Shown in pieces: positions 61,166 to 64,000 of a stretch of DNA of 64,000 nt. Position 1 is the first letter of the stretch. The number at the start of each line of letters is the position of its first letter. The stretch spans positions 1-64,000 of the forward strand of contig JBFLYC010000017.1 of the NCBI GenBank assembly GCA_040756735.1, read 5' to 3'. Source of the stretch: JBFLYC01 sp040756735. Its GTDB lineage: Bacteria; Bacillota; DSM-16504; Desulfitibacterales; Desulfitibacteraceae. Both the position numbers and the translations under genes were made by a program. Below the pieces are notes generated by a model. That model was given only the letters and a program-made list of their open reading frames with translations, had not been told where the DNA came from and ran no database searches.

Positions 61166-62296
61166 TTAGATGCCGAATCTTTTAGGACAGCTTTGGCACT
61201 CTTCAGGTAAGGGATTATCAATCAAAAAAGTATTGTAGTCTTCTTCAGCTTGCCTTATGCGTATTAAACTAGGCTCATGTTCACTGTAAAATTTCATGAG
61301 TTTTTCAAATTTATTCAGGCGTAAGGCAAATTTGTGCCTGAATTCTTTATAATCAGGCTTGTGCCAAATCTCTTCAAAGGTTTCTTTATTAATGTTGCCA
61401 AAGGACTTGCAGGGGATTTCTATTAATTCATCTCTATAAATCCTGGGGTTTATCTTCCTGCCCAAGTAGGTACATGGCGCCACATCTCCGTCTGCTGTGA
61501 TAAATACGAACTTGTTTGGATTAAGTTCACAGGCAGGCTCCTCTTCTTTGAGACTTAACAGATAAGACCTGAAGGAAAAATTCTTTTCCATGGCTATTCC
61601 CTTAGCCCTTGCGATAAGTTCAAGGTATTCTTCTGAAGGATCTTTTCCCCAGGTAAAGGCCTTATTGGCATCTGCTTCCCAGCTAAAGACATAATCTAGA
61701 TTAATGGCATACAGGTCGTCCGCACCTATTTCAATGACTCTTCTAAGTGCAGCCGGGAGATGATGAATGCTTTCTGTGGTTAGCATATAGGAAAGGCTAA
61801 CTTTGGGTAAAGAAGAATTATGCCTCTGTTTTAATATGATGAGGTTTTCCACGTTATGCATGATTTTTTCCAGCTCTGAGCCCATCCGCAGCTTGTTATG
61901 AGTTTGTGGTGTGTCTCCGGCTATAGATATGGAAACAAGGTTAACACCGAATTTAAGGATTTTTTCCCTCACTTCTGGAGTCAACAGCACCCCATTGGTA
62001 GTAAATCCAACCTGGCAATCAGCCTCTTTAACTAACTTAATCATTTCCCAGATGTTTTTATTAAGAAGGGGTTCTCCCCATCCCTGCAGATAGATCCAAT
62101 TTGCCCAGCTAAAATACGGTTTAAGCTTATTGAAAAGCTCCATGGATATCATTTCCTGATTATTTTCTGGATAATGAGTAGTGGGACAGAAAGTGCACTT
62201 AAGATTGCATACCGGAGAGATGCCAACCTGCATGGCCTCTAAGATTTTCTCCTGGCGCTGAGGGCGTTTTTCAAACAACTTAAAAAGCTTTTTCAT
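61166..62296 (-). CDS. Radical SAM/SPASM protein
   Basis: A 376-residue radical S-adenosylmethionine enzyme. The cluster motif CNLKCTFC is at residues 30-37, the glycine-rich motif QGWGEPLLNKNIWEM near residue 70, and a SPASM-like C-terminal set of cysteines is in PACELNPNKFVFITADGDVA, PCTYLGR, IPCKSFGNI and ECQSCPKRFGI, consistent with auxiliary iron-sulfur clusters. No peptide substrate gene is next to it, so a maturase role is not supported; it may act on a small molecule or an enzyme. The start ATG 62296 follows GGGGGG. Confidence 0.9.
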   Translation of the reverse strand: MKKLFKLFEKRPQRQEKILEAMQVGISPVCNLKCTFCPTTHYPENNQEMISMELFNKLKPYFSWANWIYLQGWGEPLLNKNIWEMIKLVKEADCQVGFTTNGVLLTPEVREKILKFGVNLVSISIAGDTPQTHNKLRMGSELEKIMHNVENLIILKQRHNSSLPKVSLSYMLTTESIHHLPAALRRVIEIGADDLYAINLDYVFSWEADANKAFTWGKDPSEEYLELIARAKGIAMEKNFSFRSYLLSLKEEEPACELNPNKFVFITADGDVAPCTYLGRKINPRIYRDELIEIPCKSFGNINKETFEEIWHKPDYKEFRHKFALRLNKFEKLMKFYSEHEPSLIRIRQAEEDYNTFLIDNPLPEECQSCPKRFGI

Positions 62297-62412
62297 TTAG
62301 ATTACCCCCCCCAAAATATCAATACCCACAAGGGCAGTTAGCCTAATTCACCCTTGCCGTCCCATCTCTCATGATGTGCCAGAATAGAATCGGATATCCG
62401 CATGAGTTCAGG

Positions 62413-62448
62413 TACTGTTATTGATGATAAATATCATCAATAACAGTA
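62413..62448. repeat. 36-bp perfect palindrome
   Basis: The 17-base arm TACTGTTATTGATGATA is followed by AA and its exact reverse complement TATCATCAATAACAGTA. There is no T tract on either side. It sits in the gap between the radical SAM gene and the CHASE4 relic; it may be a cruciform or binding site, or a remnant of an element. Confidence 0.85.
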
Positions 62449-62512
62449 TGAGCTGTCATAGTGTGTGAGTCAATTATTTGAGTGGTCATGGGAAAATCCA
62501 TTGATGATTTAC

Positions 62513-62845
62513 CTACATCAAGACTCCTGTCATCAAAAAAGTGGTTGGGATTATGGATGGAGATAGCAAGTTCTGTTTTTTTGAAAGCTTTTCAATCTCT
62601 TGCAGGTTAAAGTAGCGTCCAATGATTAGAATGATTAGAATGATTAGAACGTCCCGGCTGGGTCCCTTTTCTTCATAAACATCATCCCAGATAGCCCAAT
62701 CAGTGACAATACTTTTTAGAACCTTAGTGTCACTTTTTAATGCTCTAATCCCGCGTTTCAAGTTTTGTTCAGCAAGGTCCATTTCCAAATGATAGACTGT
62801 ATTGTTGATGATGATTACTATCAGAGTTTTTTGATGCAGCTTCAT
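62513..62845 (-). pseudogene. CHASE4-type sensor domain remnant
   Basis: Reads MKLHQKTLIVIIINNTVYHL then EMDLAEQNLKRGIRALKSDT and VLKSIVTDWAIWDDVYEEKG, the N-terminal part of a CHASE4 extracytoplasmic sensor found in receptor kinases and diguanylate cyclases, though the first membrane helix is shortened. After this it degenerates into a short TM-like stretch (LIILIILIIGRYF) made of GATTAGAAT repeats and an unrelated tail. Truncated relic of a sensor protein. Confidence 0.5.
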
Positions 62846-63077
62846 AGTTGCTTCCGCCTTTGTTAAGTATGTCCTGGGTTCAATTAATTAGATAATTACG
62901 ACAAATAGTGGTATAATCCTCCATATTAACTGAAAGATTTTTTACCCTTTTAAACTCAAGTTCACACAGATATGCACTTGGATTTTAAGTTTCCTGTGAT
63001 AAAATTAAGATGTTTGATAGATGCGTGTCAACTATTGGGAAAAGTAAAGGTAGTTTTAATTACAATTATGATAGGGA

Positions 63078-64000
63078 ATGAGGAACTTGGAATATCTGCA
63101 GGGTATTGTGGAACGCATAACCTTTCAAAATGAAGAAAACGGTTTCATGGTTCTAAAGGTTAAAGCCAGGGGCCATAAAGACCTTGTAACGGTAGTTGGA
63201 AGTATGCCTAGTGTCACTGTGGGCTCTGCTGTTTTGCTAAAAGGCGACTGGAAGCAGGATTCCAAATATGGCAAGCAGTTTTTGGCCAGGTATTATACGG
63301 AAACAGTACCGCCAACCATTGCAGGTATTGAGAGATATTTGGGCAGCGGCCTGATTAAAGGCATTGGGCCTGTTTATGCGAAAAAGATAGTTAAAACATT
63401 TAAAGAAGATACAATCCGGATTATCGAGGAAGAACCGGACAGGCTCTGGGAAGCAGAAGGCATAGGTCAAAAAAGGATTGAAATGATCAAAAAAGCCTGG
63501 CAAGAACAAAAGGAAATTAAAAACGTCATGCTCTTCCTGCAGGGTCATGGTGTTTCTACATCGTATGCCATCAAAATATTTAAGGCCTATGGGGATAAAA
63601 GTATAAGCATTGTAAAAGAAAACCCATACAGGTTAGCCGATGAAATATGGGGAATAGGCTTTAAAACTGCCGATAAAATTGCCGAGAAGATGGGCTATGA
63701 TAGGGAATCTCCTAAACGGTGCAGGGCAGGCCTGGTTTACATACTAAACGAATTGGGCAATGACGGTCACTGCTTCGCAACAAGACAGCAGCTTGTAGAA
63801 GAGGGTGCAAAAATTCTTGAGGTAGATAAAGATAAATTGGACAGCATCATAGATGAAATGGTAGCTGACAAAAGTCTTCTTTTAGAAGGTAGTGATGCAC
63901 TGTATCTACCGCCATTTTATTATAGTGAGATAGCCGTGGCTGAGAAAATTAAGGATATAGTCAATTCGCCGACTATGTTTATAGCCATGCCCGTGGACAA
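63078..64000 (+). CDS. recD2: RecD2-type SF1 helicase, N-terminal part (runs off the window)
   Basis: The first 307 codons of a RecD/TraA-type 5'-3' helicase: MRNLEYLQGIVERITFQNEE, the OB-like start with VLLKGDWKQDSKYGKQFLA, then the helix-hairpin-helix segment IKGIGPVYAKKIVKTF and LFLQGHGVSTSYAIKIFKAY, IWGIGFKTADKIAEKMG. The ATP motifs are beyond base 64000. The frame begins at ATG 63078 or TTG 63087; upstream bases AGGGAATGAGG serve as ribosome binding site. The product has roles in DNA repair and recombination. The 62846-63077 gap before it holds nothing recognised. Confidence 0.9.
   Translation, partial: MRNLEYLQGIVERITFQNEENGFMVLKVKARGHKDLVTVVGSMPSVTVGSAVLLKGDWKQDSKYGKQFLARYYTETVPPTIAGIERYLGSGLIKGIGPVYAKKIVKTFKEDTIRIIEEEPDRLWEAEGIGQKRIEMIKKAWQEQKEIKNVMLFLQGHGVSTSYAIKIFKAYGDKSISIVKENPYRLADEIWGIGFKTADKIAEKMGYDRESPKRCRAGLVYILNELGNDGHCFATRQQLVEEGAKILEVDKDKLDSIIDEMVADKSLLLEGSDALYLPPFYYSEIAVAEKIKDIVNSPTMFIAMPVD

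Overview
The window looks like a chromosomal segment of a low-to-mid GC, anaerobic, spore-former-type Firmicute (Clostridia, Peptococcaceae-like). The evidence is strong GGAGG ribosome binding sites with many TTG and GTG starts, the AddAB rather than RecBCD nuclease, SbcCD, RecD2, a MenA-type prenyltransferase, and a sigma-W-like ECF unit. Non-pyrrolysine-type MttB remnants and large TRAP and flavoenzyme clusters fit the same group. This assignment is inference from gene content; no rRNA or marker gene is present to fix the genus.

Layout. 1-4.2 kb: alanine dehydrogenase, a sodium:alanine symporter and MenA. 4.4-13.9 kb: a catabolic cluster with a LacI regulator on a tandem operator, a TRAP transporter (DctPQM), a UroD-family protein, a zinc alcohol dehydrogenase, a fumarate-reductase-like flavoprotein and an Old Yellow Enzyme homologue. 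14-17.9 kb, opposite strand: a TAXI-type TRAP transporter with a FadR-type GntR regulator. 18.1-22.9 kb: a mobile and decayed zone with an IS3-family element inside a sigma-54 activator gene, dinD, a collapsed SNF2 helicase gene, a small XRE regulator and an 81-bp duplication. 22.9-30.3 kb: addBA. 30.4-34.7 kb: a compact accessory Hsp70 operon (GrpE-like, DnaK-like, TPR protein, J-like protein with TPR and SEC-C). 34.7-36.1 kb: a PHD-Uma2 fusion with palindromic operators and an ABC transporter scar. 36.3-41.2 kb: sbcDC. 41.3-48.4 kb: a secreted phosphodiester glycosidase, a 12-repeat coiled-coil protein behind a LexA-like box, an IscB (OMEGA) remnant with its probable guide RNA, and small membrane proteins. 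48.5-51.8 kb: an ECF sigma, anti-sigma and two bactofilin-like membrane proteins behind an ECF-type promoter. 52-56.8 kb: several gene fragments fused at deletion scars (OpuB-like permease/glutamine amidotransferase; sigma-54 activator/mttB; mttB/pgi) plus an intact SSS symporter. 56.8-64 kb: pgi, a CoA-binding protein, two tandem amidohydrolases, a radical SAM/SPASM protein, a CHASE4 remnant and the start of recD2.

How it works together. Three DNA-repair units (AddAB, SbcCD, RecD2) and two solute-uptake/redox clusters are intact. Between them lie at least ten broken genes, most joined to a neighbour by a clean internal deletion, so the region appears to be shrinking by deletion while an IS and a family of GGGGACGGTTC repeats spread. 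The units most worth follow-up are the accessory chaperone operon with its PPD-type J domain, the ECF/bactofilin-like operon, the flavoenzyme cluster and the IscB/omegaRNA relic.
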